NCBI GenBank assembly: GCA_963844855.1
Contig: CAWJQP010000018.1
Span: forward strand, 62,001-126,000
Length of the DNA: 64,000 bases
Source: DASQDN01 sp963844855
GTDB lineage: Bacteria; Acidobacteriota; Terriglobia; Bryobacterales; Bryobacteraceae
Direction of reading: 5' to 3'
Every line of letters starts with the position of its first letter. The first letter of the stretch is position 1. Positions 26,931 to 36,286 of this stretch are shown one piece after another. A program made the position numbers and the translations under genes. The notes under the pieces were generated by a model. It was not told the origin of the DNA. It did not search any database and saw only the letters and a program-made list of their open reading frames with translations.

Positions 26931-29019
26931 ATGAAAGTTCTGCGATTTTCGCTCGGCATCGCGTTGGCTTCTGTTCTGTTTGCGCAGGCCCCAAAACCCC
27001 AAGTCCCTAAGGCCAAAGAACGCGATCTGAAGATGGAGCGCGAGGATTCTACGCCTCCTGGCACGAGTTCCGCCAAACCTTCCATTCCTCGAAGCTATGC
27101 GCTCGTAGTTGGAATCGCTAAATATGACAAACTGCCCGAGTCTGGGCAATTGCAGTTTTCCGAACGTGATGCTGAGTCAATCTACTCCGCCTTGATCAGC
27201 CCGGAAGGCGGCAATTTTCGCGCAGAGAACGTGCGGCGGCTGATCGGCTCTCGCGCCAATTTGGCAAATCTGCGACGGGAAATTCTCGAATGGCTCCCAA
27301 GCGTCGCCAAGGATGACGACCGGGTGCTGATCTACTTCGCCGGGCATGGCTTTGTCTCCGATGGCAAGGCGTATCTCGCGCCGTCTGATATCGATCCCAA
27401 GAACATCAAGGGCACCGGCTTCCCGATGGACACGCTTGGCGAAGCGATGGCCCAGAAAATCAAAGGCAAATGGAAGGTACTGCTAACCGATTCTTGTCAT
27501 AGCGGGTCGATTATGCCTCCTGCCGACGCTGCGACGATGAATACGAGCCTCAAGTCGCTCGATCGCTCATTGTTTTCGCTGACGGCGAGCCGCGATCGGG
27601 AGCAATCGTTTGAGAGCCCTGAGTGGGGCGGCGGACATGGAATTTTCACTTACTACGTTGTCAAAGGTCTCGAAGGAAGCGCCGATGAGAACCGCGACGG
27701 GATCGTGAATGCCGACGAACTAGGCGAGTATGTTCACAGCGAAGTGCGCCGAGCCACCAACGGCCGTCAGAATCCGACATCGGAACGCGGAAGCTTCGAT
27801 CCAAACATGCTTCTGGCTTATGTTCCATCCGGAGCCGAGCCCGGGAATCCGCCCCCTCCCAAGAGCGGCGCGCTGGTAATCGAAGCCAATATGGATGGCG
27901 TCGAGGTTTTTGTTGACGGCAAGTCGGTAGGAGTCGTCAACAAAAGCGGCCCCTTGCGTTTGCCCGGATTGATGCCTGGAGCGCATACCGTCAAAGGCGT
28001 CAAGCTTGGTTATGAGCCTGACGGTCCTCGGGAAGAGATGGTTTATCCCGGACAAGAAGGAACCGTTTCCATCAAGATCATGATCCCGAGACGCAGGACG
28101 AAAGCTGCGGTCGACGCCTTTGAAGAGGGCATGGACGAGTACAACAAGGGATCGGCGGAGCACTATAAAAAGGCGGCTGCGCACTTTCAGAAAGCATTGT
28201 CGATCGATCCCAAGTACAGCCAGGCAGCGCTGTATCTGGCGCGCACGCACAATCTACTCTTTGATATGGAGAAGGCCAAGCTCTACTTCAAGACCGCCAT
28301 CGAAATTGATCCGGACTATCTCGAAGCGCGCTCGACCTATGGCGGAATGCTGCTCGACTTGGGCGATCTTGACGAGTCGATTCGGCAGTTGAACACCGTT
28401 GTCCAGCGCGACAAGAGTAACTCTCTCGCCTGGGGGCTGCTCGCTCAAGCCCTTTGCCGCAAGGATTCGTTTTCTGAATCAATCGACTGCCGCTCGTAAG
28501 GCCATCAAGCTGAATCCAAGCAACGCGGAAGTCCACCTATGGCTCGCTGAAAGCCTGCGGAGAAGCAACCTGTTCAAGGAGTCGATTCCGGAGTACGACG
28601 CCTATCTCAAACTGAGCGACTTTGACAGCAAGCTTGCCGGCAAAGTGAACTATTACGTTCTCGGATACATAGCGGGAATGGGCCGCAAGAAACGAGCGAA
28701 TCTCAAAGATGTCTGGAAGGAGCTACGCAGCTTGGCCTACTTCGGCTTGTGCGATAGTGAACGCCGAATTAAAAACTTCGACGCGGCAATTCAACATTGT
28801 CAGCTTGCTTTGGCCTACGATCCTGGTGACCCGTACGTACATTACGCTCTGGCGCTTGCATTTGGCAAGAAGGCTGAGGTAGACGGGACTGTCGAGTCCA
28901 TCGCCGCTGCACGCAAACACTTCCGTGCCATGCTCGATATCAACTCCGAACTCGAAGAAGCCAAGATCGCCAAGGTCAATCTGACGGCGATCGACTCTGC
29001 CCTGCAATCCTCGAAGTAG
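26931..29019 (+). CDS. Exported caspase-like (C14) peptidase with PEGA and TPR domains (one frameshift)
   Basis: Signal peptide 1-19. The caspase domain (about 53-275) has catalytic H139 in YFAGHG and C189 in TDSCHSG, so the dyad is complete. A canonical EF-hand-like loop lies at 252-263 (D252, N254, D256, G257, V259, E263). A PEGA domain (about 305-385) follows, with GVEVFVDGKSVG, then at least six TPRs to the end. At about 28488 one base is out of place: SESI D then continues in the next frame as AARKAIKLNPSNAEVHLW and runs to 29019, so the whole is about 695 residues. The last TPR part would be lost without repair. It is third in the DUF4384 operon, 4 bases after it. Being exported, it would cleave periplasmic or surface targets, unlike cytoplasmic metacaspases. 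Role unknown. Confidence 0.88.
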
Positions 29020-29021
29020 TT

Positions 29022-30461
29022 TTATCCTCGAACCATCCGCGAAGCTTCCGCCATCTGCCCGAGCCCACATTCGGCATGCACTGCCTGAACCGCTTTTTCC
29101 AGCCCTGAACGCGCAACAACAATCACAATCGTCAACTCGCTCGATCCCTGCGCAATCGCGATGATGTTGATATTTTCCCGTGAGATCGCAGTAAAGATCC
29201 GTCCCGCAAGTCCGGGCGTACCTTGCATCCCTTCCCCGACGATGGCAAGCAAACCGACTTCGGTGTCAACCTTGATTGGCTGCAGATAGTCGTGTTCCAA
29301 CTCTAATTCGAACTCGCTCTCCAACCCTTCGAGAGCGATTCGCAACTCATCCTTCCGAATGAGAAAGCAAAAATTCTGGCGATAACTCGAGCTCGAAATC
29401 GCAAGCACTTCCGAGCCGGCATCGGCGAGCGCATCGAACGCCCGGCCCATGATTGCTGTGCCGTTCACTGCAGCCTTAGCAGCTTCTACGGAAACCAACG
29501 CAACATTTGCCATCGACGTCACTGCTCTCGGGCCAGGAGGAACTTCTTTCGTTCGCGGAACAATTCGCGTTCCTGGCGCGTTCAAGTTGAAGCTGTTCTT
29601 ACTCAATACAGGAATGCCCTTCTCGACCAGGGGAGCCAGTGTTCGAGGGTGCAGGACCTTGGCCCCGTTGTAGGCGAGTTCCGCCGCTTCTTTATAAGTG
29701 ACCTCGTCGAGCACAACCGCATCCGAGACGAGCCGTGGATCGGCCGTCATGATGCCATCGACATCTGACCAGATCCATAACTCTTCCGCATCCAAAACGG
29801 ACGCAAGTATAGAAGCGGAAAAATCGGATCCTCCGCGGCCAAGAGTCGTTGGTTTCCCTTCGACATCGGCGCCATTGAATCCGGTGACGATTGGAATCGC
29901 TCCTCTTTGAACAATCGGGAGCAATCGCGCGCGCGCCTTTTCACGCGTCTCGTCCATCAACGGTTCCGCGTTCCCGAACTCAGAATCCGTAACGATGACG
30001 TCGGAGGCATTGACGGCTTCCGAAGGAACACCCATGCAATTCAGATAGGACGCGATCATCATGGCCGACAGCCGCTCACCAGTGGAAATGGCTTCATCGA
30101 CAGAACGTGGCGGACGCTCTCCGAGCATAAGCATGCCGTGCGCAATACGTTGAAACTCGCCGACCAGCACTCCGATCTCGCAGATAGCAGTAGAACATGC
30201 GGTTGCATTGAGCAACGCGCGACACGTCTCTACATGTCTCGCCTCCAGTTGCTTGAGATTCGTTTCCACCTCGACGGGCCTACCGAATTCTGCCGCACGG
30301 AGCGTGTCAAGAAGGAGGTCCGTCACCTTGGACATCGCCGATACCACGACAACAATGGGCCTGTTCGCGCGTTCCCGCGCGCAGATCTCCGCAGCGCCGC
30401 GAATTCGCTCGGCGGACCCCATGCTCGTCCCCCCGAACTTCATTGCCAAAAGACTACTCAA
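29022..30461 (-). CDS. lysC: Aspartate kinase (monofunctional)
   Basis: Phosphorylates aspartate, the first step towards lysine, threonine and methionine. 479 residues from TTG 30461 (an ATG at 30443, MKFGGTSMGS, is also possible). The kinase domain holds MKFGGTSMG, GRGGSDFSAS and WSDVDGIMTADPR. The C-terminal part has two ACT-type domains (about 310-470) used for feedback by lysine and/or threonine. Length fits the monofunctional class and not the bifunctional enzyme with homoserine dehydrogenase. Its start overlaps the cmk stop (TTGA), so the two are coupled. It is convergent with the caspase gene, 2 bases apart. Confidence 0.93.
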   Translation of the reverse strand: MSSLLAMKFGGTSMGSAERIRGAAEICARERANRPIVVVVSAMSKVTDLLLDTLRAAEFGRPVEVETNLKQLEARHVETCRALLNATACSTAICEIGVLVGEFQRIAHGMLMLGERPPRSVDEAISTGERLSAMMIASYLNCMGVPSEAVNASDVIVTDSEFGNAEPLMDETREKARARLLPIVQRGAIPIVTGFNGADVEGKPTTLGRGGSDFSASILASVLDAEELWIWSDVDGIMTADPRLVSDAVVLDEVTYKEAAELAYNGAKVLHPRTLAPLVEKGIPVLSKNSFNLNAPGTRIVPRTKEVPPGPRAVTSMANVALVSVEAAKAAVNGTAIMGRAFDALADAGSEVLAISSSSYRQNFCFLIRKDELRIALEGLESEFELELEHDYLQPIKVDTEVGLLAIVGEGMQGTPGLAGRIFTAISRENINIIAIAQGSSELTIVIVVARSGLEKAVQAVHAECGLGQMAEASRMVRG

Positions 30462-31150
30462 CGCGAATACTCCTTTCCATTTGCTGTGCGCTCACGGACG
30501 ATTTTCAATACCTGCTCTTCCACCTGCTCGATGGAAAGCCCTCCCGAATCCACATAGATCGCATCTGGAGCCTGCACTAGCGGGGCTTCGGCACGCGTCC
30601 TGTCCCTATGATCTCGCTCGGCCAGATCGCGAGCTGTTCCATCCGGATCGGTCGGAAGGCCTCTTCGTTCGAGTTCTCTGCTCCGGCGCTCGACGCGCTC
30701 ATTGCTGGGAGCATCCAGGAAAATCTTCACGCGAGCGTCAGGGAAGACGACCGATCCAATATCGCGGCCTTCCATCACGACGCTGCCGTTGGCTGCTAAT
30801 TCCCGCTGCTTGGCGACCATTGCGCGGCGCACGCCCGCGATTGCCGAAACTTTCGAGGCAGCTGCTGCAACGTCAGGATCACGGATCGCATCGGTTACGT
30901 CTTCACCATTCAAATAGACGCGTTGCGTTCCAGCTTCGAGCGTAATATCCGCTTCTAAGGCAAGCTGTTCGATCTTGTGAGTATCGTTGTCGGCGATCCC
31001 GGCTCTAAGCGCCCAGAGAGCGACTGCGCGGTACATCGCGCCCGAGTCGATGTATACGAACCCCAAACGCGCGGCGACCGATTTGGCGATAGTACTCTTG
31101 CCAGCCCCGGCGGGACCGTCGATAGCGACGACAATTCTTTGATGCGACAT
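30458..31150 (-). CDS. cmk: Cytidylate kinase
   Basis: Phosphorylates CMP and dCMP in the cytoplasm. The 230 residues contain the P-loop GPAGAGKST (12-20), DSGAMYRAVALWAL in the NMP-binding part, and the LID-like region RRRELERRG. Length and motifs are standard. The stop overlaps the lysC start. No rpsA gene follows, although cmk-rpsA is a common pair elsewhere. Upstream is the 316-base gap at 31151-31466. Confidence 0.95.
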   Translation of the reverse strand: MSHQRIVVAIDGPAGAGKSTIAKSVAARLGFVYIDSGAMYRAVALWALRAGIADNDTHKIEQLALEADITLEAGTQRVYLNGEDVTDAIRDPDVAAAASKVSAIAGVRRAMVAKQRELAANGSVVMEGRDIGSVVFPDARVKIFLDAPSNERVERRSRELERRGLPTDPDGTARDLAERDHRDRTRAEAPLVQAPDAIYVDSGGLSIEQVEEQVLKIVRERTANGKEYSR

Positions 31151-31257
31151 GCCGAAATTACTATGTTAGCGGTTGTTTATGAATGTCCCACCGTTTCCGT
31201 TCTTAATCTTTAGAGACCGAAAGACCAAATCAAAACGCGAACGTCTCTATGGGCATA

Positions 31258-31312
31258 TCGCTTGGCTTTCCAAGCGACTCGATAACAAGCGATCTATCGT
31301 CGAGCGCGATAG
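31258..31312. other. Two adjacent hairpins in the 316-base cmk/TPR gap
   Basis: The gap 31151-31466 holds no gene that I can support. TCGCTTGG CTTT CCAAGCGA (31258-31277) is a perfect 8-base stem with a 4-base loop. CTATCG then seven bases then CGATAG (31294-31312) is a second stem. Neither is followed by a T-run, so they are not classic terminators. The region also includes GGAGG at about 31456, the ribosome site of the TPR gene at 31467, and CCAGCACTA at 31422. They could be part of a 5' leader or a small RNA. Confidence 0.3.
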
Positions 31313-31466
31313 CTGATTGACGTGTGCGCTCGTCGGCCTGAGTCTGTTTCAAACGTGATTGAGATTCATAAAAGATTTCGGCAACTTTTTCGGATCGAAT
31401 TCGTAGTAGGCGTTTGAGGGCCCAGCACTAGCAACCGAAACACAACCGATCACTGGAGGAAGAGCA

Positions 31467-32555
31467 ATGAGGAGCAGTACGATCATTGCGGTTACGCTCG
31501 TAGTGTTTGCGTATGCTGCATACGCAGGTCAGGACTCACCAGATCAGGCGGGCCGAAAAGGCCTTGCTTTATACGAGCAAGCTCGATACGCGGAGGCAGA
31601 ACAGGAACATCGTAAGTCGGTCGAGTATTACCGTAGCTTGGGACCCTCGGGCGTTGTAATGTACGCGGCTTCGATGAATAACCTGGCAGCTGCCCTGCAG
31701 TCGCAAGGCAAAACAAGCGAGGCTAGAGAGTTAATGGAAAGGACGATCAAACTCGAACGTCAGCTAGGTCCTTTCTGCGATCCGATACTTACGCACGCCT
31801 TGAACAATCTCGCTCTTCTCCACCACGTCGAAGCGGAGCTCCCGCAAGCCGCGAAGCTGCTTAAGAAAGCTCTGAAGACGACTCCTGAGGATGGCACCAC
31901 ACGCGCCGGAACTCTGCATAATCTTGCAGCGATCCACTTCGACATGGGCAGGAGAAAGGAAGCAGAAGAGCTATTCGAGCAATCTCTCGCCATGAACATA
32001 GCGGCGGGCGGAAAGGAGTCATTGCCCCCGACCTACACATATCTGGCGCGGCTTGCGGGCACTCGCAAGGATATCCCGCGCGCCGAGTCGCTGATGCAAA
32101 AGGCTCTCGATATCCGCCGCGAGATCGCCCCGAACCACCCGAGCCTGGCGACTACGCTTGGCGATATCGGAGAGCTGCACAAGGACACAAAGCGATATGA
32201 CAAGGCGATCGAGCATTTCAATCTCGCGCTCGATCTCCTCGATTCCGTAGTGGGTAAAGACCACATGTACGCTGCGCCCATTCTCTTCCAGTACGGAGAG
32301 ACGCTTCGGATGCAAGGCAAGAATGAGGAAGCTCTACCGTATTACGAGCGCGTTATCGCGATCCTCCACCGGTCGTTCGGCGCCGGTCATGCTCGATTGG
32401 CCACTGTGTACGACAGCGCCGCGCTTGCCTGCGCGAAGCTCAAACGCAAGGACGACGCGAAGGATTACAAGCAAAGAGCCAATACGATCCTCAGCCAACG
32501 TATCGACTATCGAAGGCACACAATCGACGCCAGCGCGTTTCTTCCCCAGAAGTAG
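31467..32555 (+). CDS. Exported TPR-repeat protein (kinesin-light-chain-like TPRs)
   Basis: A 362-residue protein with signal peptide (about 1-21), then about six to seven tandem TPRs with the TPR_12 style: NNLAALHHVE, LHNLAAIHFDMGR, NHPSLATTLGDIGELHKDTKRYDKAIEHF. Such TPR arrays bind partner proteins; the location is periplasmic by prediction. A good ribosome site (GGAGGAAG) precedes the ATG. Its layout is like the TPR gene at 59702-60874. Function unknown. The nuclease gene 32603 follows after 47 bases. Confidence 0.82.
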   Translation: MRSSTIIAVTLVVFAYAAYAGQDSPDQAGRKGLALYEQARYAEAEQEHRKSVEYYRSLGPSGVVMYAASMNNLAAALQSQGKTSEARELMERTIKLERQLGPFCDPILTHALNNLALLHHVEAELPQAAKLLKKALKTTPEDGTTRAGTLHNLAAIHFDMGRRKEAEELFEQSLAMNIAAGGKESLPPTYTYLARLAGTRKDIPRAESLMQKALDIRREIAPNHPSLATTLGDIGELHKDTKRYDKAIEHFNLALDLLDSVVGKDHMYAAPILFQYGETLRMQGKNEEALPYYERVIAILHRSFGAGHARLATVYDSAALACAKLKRKDDAKDYKQRANTILSQRIDYRRHTIDASAFLPQK

Positions 32556-32602
32556 CCAGCTTAAGTATCCGCTGCTACACTAGGCAAAGAAACGGCGAAC
32601 AC

Positions 32603-33841
32603 TTGAGCGATCTGCAGGAACAACTGGCTTTTTTGCGGCGGCGCATCGCAGGAATCGCTCCTAAACCGGCGCCGCCGCTTCAATTCGAAATCCGTCCCGC
32701 CCGCTATTTCATCGAGGAATATCTCTCCGGTGAGGAATCCCGGACACCGCACGGATGTCATTTCGAAACGAGCAGACTTTGGGAGAATCATCGGCGTCAC
32801 GGATCGCTCGACATCTCCTCTCTTGTGGAGATGCCCGCCGATCTACTCACCTCGATTTCGGATGGTTCCATCACAGATTGTGATTGCTCGAAGTGGGCGT
32901 TCCTCGACACGGAAACCACTGGTTTGGCCGGCGGTTCGGGAACCTATGCATTTCTGATCGGTGTCGGCCGAATCACGCCGAGCGGTTTTGAGCTGAAGCA
33001 GTTCTTCATGCGCGACCCGAGTGAGGAGGCCAGTCTGCTGCATGGACTGTCGGAATACCTCTCGCAGTTCGACACCCTGGTGACTTATAACGGTAAAACA
33101 TACGATCAACCGCTTCTTGAGACTCGGTACCGAATGTCTCGAATGAAGCCCCCGTTCGGCCGTCTAGAGCATCTGGATCTGCTCGTAGGAGCGCGACGCC
33201 TATGGAAATTGCGTTTCGATAGCTGTCGCCTGGTGGACCTCGAGAATCAGATTCTCGGAGTGGAACGCGAGGGCGACCTACCGGGGGAAATGATCCCGTA
33301 TGTGTATTTCGAGTATCTTCGGAAGCGCGAAGCCGCTCGGATTGTTCCCATTCTGCATCACAATGCCATCGACATCCTTACGCTCGCGTGTTTCACGGCA
33401 ATCATCCCGCGCGCCTTCAAGTCTCCTGAGGAAGCCCCTCTGAGTCACGGCGCCGAAATGGTCGGTCTGGGCCGCTGGCTCCATCGATGCGAAGAGTACG
33501 AGAAGGCCCTTGTGCTATTCCGCCGCGCTCTTGGCAAGGGATTACGCGACGATCTCCTTTTCCGCACGCTGTGGGACATTGGGCGAATTGAGAAAAGGCT
33601 GGGTCGCGAAGCCGCCGCGATCGCTATTTACACTGAGCTTGCAAGCGGCCGCAATCCATTCCGTCTCGCGTCACTCGAGGAACTCGCCAAGTACTACGAA
33701 CACAAAGAGCGCAACTACTCGATGGCTCTCGAATTCACACTTCAAGCGCTCTCTCACGAGGACACCGAGGCGCTGCAGCGCCGGCGAGGCAGGCTCGAGC
33801 GGCGTGTCGCAAAACGAGCTTCCGCCCCCCGCCTGATCTGA
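32603..33841 (+). CDS. YprB-like RNase H-fold exonuclease with C-terminal TPRs
   Basis: Cytoplasmic protein of 412 residues from TTG 32603. The DEDD-type RNase H-like domain (about 95-280) shows the first acidic pair in FLDTETTGLAGG, then YNGKTYDQPLLETR with the third acid, and HHNAIDILTLACF with the last Asp, so all four catalytic acids appear to be kept. The C-terminal 130 residues are TPR-like (ALVLFRRALGKG, AAAIAIYTELASG). Bacillus YprB has the same domain order, so this is the known family and not a new fusion; substrates are not well known. A polysaccharide deacetylase gene follows after 6 bases. Confidence 0.82.
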   Translation: MSDLQEQLAFLRRRIAGIAPKPAPPLQFEIRPARYFIEEYLSGEESRTPHGCHFETSRLWENHRRHGSLDISSLVEMPADLLTSISDGSITDCDCSKWAFLDTETTGLAGGSGTYAFLIGVGRITPSGFELKQFFMRDPSEEASLLHGLSEYLSQFDTLVTYNGKTYDQPLLETRYRMSRMKPPFGRLEHLDLLVGARRLWKLRFDSCRLVDLENQILGVEREGDLPGEMIPYVYFEYLRKREAARIVPILHHNAIDILTLACFTAIIPRAFKSPEEAPLSHGAEMVGLGRWLHRCEEYEKALVLFRRALGKGLRDDLLFRTLWDIGRIEKRLGREAAAIAIYTELASGRNPFRLASLEELAKYYEHKERNYSMALEFTLQALSHEDTEALQRRRGRLERRVAKRASAPRLI

Positions 33842-33847
33842 AAGTCC

Positions 33848-34732
33848 ATGCGGCTAATTTTAATTCTTCTTCTCACTACCTCCGCCTTCGCGGCAAGAGA
33901 GGTTGCAATCACCATTGACGACCTCCCGCGAGGAGGCGATGGGGAGCGAAACCTCGAGGCCCTGAAACGCATGACCGCAAAGCTTCTCCAGCCGTTCGCT
34001 GCCGGCAAGGTTCCTGTCATCGGGTTTGTTAACGAATGCCACTATTCCGAGGCAGTAAAAGAAATTCTCACGATGTGGAAGGCGGCCGGAGCCGAACTCG
34101 GTAATCACACTTGTTCGCACCCGGATCTGAACTCAACGCCGGTGGAAGTATACGAGGCCGACATTGAGAAGGGCGAAAAGCTGACGACGGAAATACTCGG
34201 ACATCGGCCACGTTATTTTCGTCATCCATTCCTCCACGCCGGCAAAGACCCGGAAACTAAGCGCGCCATCAACGATTTCCTGAAGCACCGAGGTTACACC
34301 GTCGCGCCGGTAACCCTGGATAACTCGGATTATCTGTTCGCAGCCGCCTACATGTCAGCACTGCAAGGGAACGATAGCGCGACCGCGAACAAGATTCGCG
34401 AGACTTACCTCAGCTACATGGAATCAATTTTTGAGTTTTTCGAAAAGCGATCGATCGAAGTGACCGGGCATGAAATCCGCCAGACGCTTCTGATCCATGC
34501 AAGCCAACTGAACGCCGACACGATGCCTCAACTTCTCGAAATGATGAAACGACGCCGCTACCAGATCGTGAAACTGAGCCGGGCTCTCGAAGATGAAGCG
34601 TATGGGCTTCCGGAGGAGTATGCGGGACTAGATGGCTTCTCCTGGATTCATCGATGGTCCAAGACAAAGGGCATGGCGCCGAAAGGCGAGCCCGAAGAAC
34701 CCCAATGGATCCGGAAGTTGTCCGCTAAATAA
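33848..34732 (+). CDS. Exported polysaccharide deacetylase (NodB homology domain)
   Basis: A 294-residue protein with a short signal peptide (1-16). The NodB homology motifs are present: TIDDLP with D24/D25 (motif 1), NHTCSHPD with the metal-binding H87 and H91 (motif 2), and RHPFLHAG (motif 3). Members remove acetyl groups from N-acetylglucosamine polymers such as peptidoglycan or chitin with a metal ion. The SHPD and FRHPF forms match the family. Its C-terminal 100 residues are mainly helical. The end overlaps the ald stop on the other strand by 8 bases. The exact polymer is unknown. Confidence 0.87.
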   Translation: MRLILILLLTTSAFAAREVAITIDDLPRGGDGERNLEALKRMTAKLLQPFAAGKVPVIGFVNECHYSEAVKEILTMWKAAGAELGNHTCSHPDLNSTPVEVYEADIEKGEKLTTEILGHRPRYFRHPFLHAGKDPETKRAINDFLKHRGYTVAPVTLDNSDYLFAAAYMSALQGNDSATANKIRETYLSYMESIFEFFEKRSIEVTGHEIRQTLLIHASQLNADTMPQLLEMMKRRRYQIVKLSRALEDEAYGLPEEYAGLDGFSWIHRWSKTKGMAPKGEPEEPQWIRKLSAK

Positions 34733-35837
34733 CTGCGCTAAGGGGCTTCCACTCTCGGCTTTGTGATTCCGCGACAGCCGGGTAAGTCACGTGCCCCTGA
34801 TAGGTATTAACACCCTCACATATAGCGGGATCGATCTCACACGCCCTTTCGATCCCTTTCTCGGCAAGTTGCATGACGTAAGGAAACGTGGCGTTCGTCA
34901 ACCCGAACGTCGACGTGTGAGGTACCGCTGCCGGCATGTTCGACACGCAGTAATGAAGCACATCGTCAACAACATAGGTCGGATCCGTGTGCGTCGTTGG
35001 ATGCGAAGTCTCGAAACAGCCGCCCTGGTCGATCGCAACATCGACGACGACAGAACCGCGCTTCATCGACTTGATCATGTCCCGGCGCACCAGCTTAGGC
35101 GCTGCAGCCCCGGGGATCAGAACCGCGCCGACCACCAGGTCGGCAAGACGTAGGGTCTCCCGAATAGTCCACGTATTCGACGCCAGAGTGACGATCTGGC
35201 TGTTATAGATGTCGTCCAGCGCTCTCAGCCGGTCCAAATTTCGATCGATGATCGTAACGTGAGCGCCCAAACCGACGGCCATTTTCGCCGCATTGTGACC
35301 GACAACACCGCCGCCGAGAATCGCGACGTTTGCCGCTGACACTCCCGGAATCCCGCCCAACAGGATGCCGCGACCACCATTAGGAGCTTCAAGGTACTGT
35401 GCGCCAACCTGGACGGCCATACGCCCTGCAACCTCGCTCATCGGTGTCAGCAGGGGAAGCGATCCATCCTTCTCACGAACGGTCTCGTAGGCTACAGAGT
35501 TGACCCGCCTTTCAAGAAGCTTGGCGGTCAGTTCGGGAAGTGGGGCTAGATGAAGGTAGGTGAATAGAGTCAGCCCAGGACGGAGAAACTCGTATTCGGA
35601 GGGTTGCGGTTCTTTGACCTTGACGATAAGTTCGGAGCGCTTCCAAACTTCCGCCGCGGTAGATACGATCTCTGCGCCAAATTCTTCATATTCGTCGTCG
35701 AGCAGAGAACTCTTGATGCCTGATCCCGCCTGGACGAGGACTTGGTGTCCAGCGTCAACCAGCGCTCCGACGCCACCAGGAACTAGGCCAACACGCGCCT
35801 CATGATCCTTTATTTCGGTCGGAACGCCAACGATCAC
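34725..35837 (-). CDS. ald: Alanine dehydrogenase
   Basis: Interconverts L-alanine and pyruvate with NAD+ and ammonia in the cytoplasm. The 370 residues, normal length, hold the substrate region VPTEIKDHEARVGLVPGG (start) with LTLFTYLHLAP, and the NAD Rossmann motif VAILGGGVVGHNAAKMAVGLGA, then DVAIDQGGCFETSHPTTH and NMPAAVPHTSTFGL, all standard ALD blocks. The ATG start at 35837 overlaps the stop of the upstream peptidoglycan-binding protein by 4 bases. Confidence 0.95.
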   Translation of the reverse strand: MIVGVPTEIKDHEARVGLVPGGVGALVDAGHQVLVQAGSGIKSSLLDDEYEEFGAEIVSTAAEVWKRSELIVKVKEPQPSEYEFLRPGLTLFTYLHLAPLPELTAKLLERRVNSVAYETVREKDGSLPLLTPMSEVAGRMAVQVGAQYLEAPNGGRGILLGGIPGVSAANVAILGGGVVGHNAAKMAVGLGAHVTIIDRNLDRLRALDDIYNSQIVTLASNTWTIRETLRLADLVVGAVLIPGAAAPKLVRRDMIKSMKRGSVVVDVAIDQGGCFETSHPTTHTDPTYVVDDVLHYCVSNMPAAVPHTSTFGLTNATFPYVMQLAEKGIERACEIDPAICEGVNTYQGHVTYPAVAESQSREWKPLSAVI

Positions 35838-36262
35838 TCGATCGGCTCCGGCTTCCCCGTCAGTTCCGCCATCGGCTCCCTCTTTGGACCCAGACCCAAA
35901 GCGATCAGCGATAGAGACCCGAGTTTGCCGTCCGAACTAAGATTTTGATTCGCCTGGAACTGCTTCAAGGCCGCGACCCATTCGGTCCCCCAGACCCCAT
36001 CGGCCGGGCCAGCGCCATAGCCTTTATCGGTCAGGGCTTGCTGAATCTCGCGATAGCGCTCGGCAGTCGGCGCGGATTGGCGTGGCGCCGACCGCCGGGC
36101 GCGAGTTACTTGTTTGCTAGATTTACCCTTCTTCGATGTTTTAGTGGCGGGCTTCTTTGCCGTGCTGCTTTGAGCGGTCTTCTTCGTAGATGACGGCTGT
36201 CCTGCACACATCAACCCCATGCCACAGAGCGCAAATATGGATAACAGAATTCTGATACGCAA
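35834..36262 (-). CDS. Exported peptidoglycan-binding domain protein
   Basis: A 142-residue protein with signal peptide (about 1-21), a Lys/Ser/Thr/Pro-rich basic linker (about 23-70), then a PG_binding_1 domain (about 70-125): YREIQQALTDKGYGAGPADGVWG with WVAALKQFQANQNLSSDGKLGSLSL. Such domains anchor proteins to the cell wall. No catalytic domain is attached, so it may be a wall-binding accessory protein. Upstream of, and overlapping, ald. The region between it and the SMP-30 gene is 24 bases. Confidence 0.82.
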   Translation of the reverse strand: MRIRILLSIFALCGMGLMCAGQPSSTKKTAQSSTAKKPATKTSKKGKSSKQVTRARRSAPRQSAPTAERYREIQQALTDKGYGAGPADGVWGTEWVAALKQFQANQNLSSDGKLGSLSLIALGLGPKREPMAELTGKPEPIE

Positions 36263-36286
36263 ACTAATATTGTAACCCGGCCGTCA

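Noticed and set aside
31151..31466. Possible tRNA or rRNA in the gap.
   Set aside because: No T-loop (GTTCGAATC-type) or acceptor-stem pattern is found here, and I saw none elsewhere in the window.
32603..33841. Nuclease fused to TPRs as a new fusion.
   Set aside because: Bacillus YprB has the same domain order, so it is a known family.
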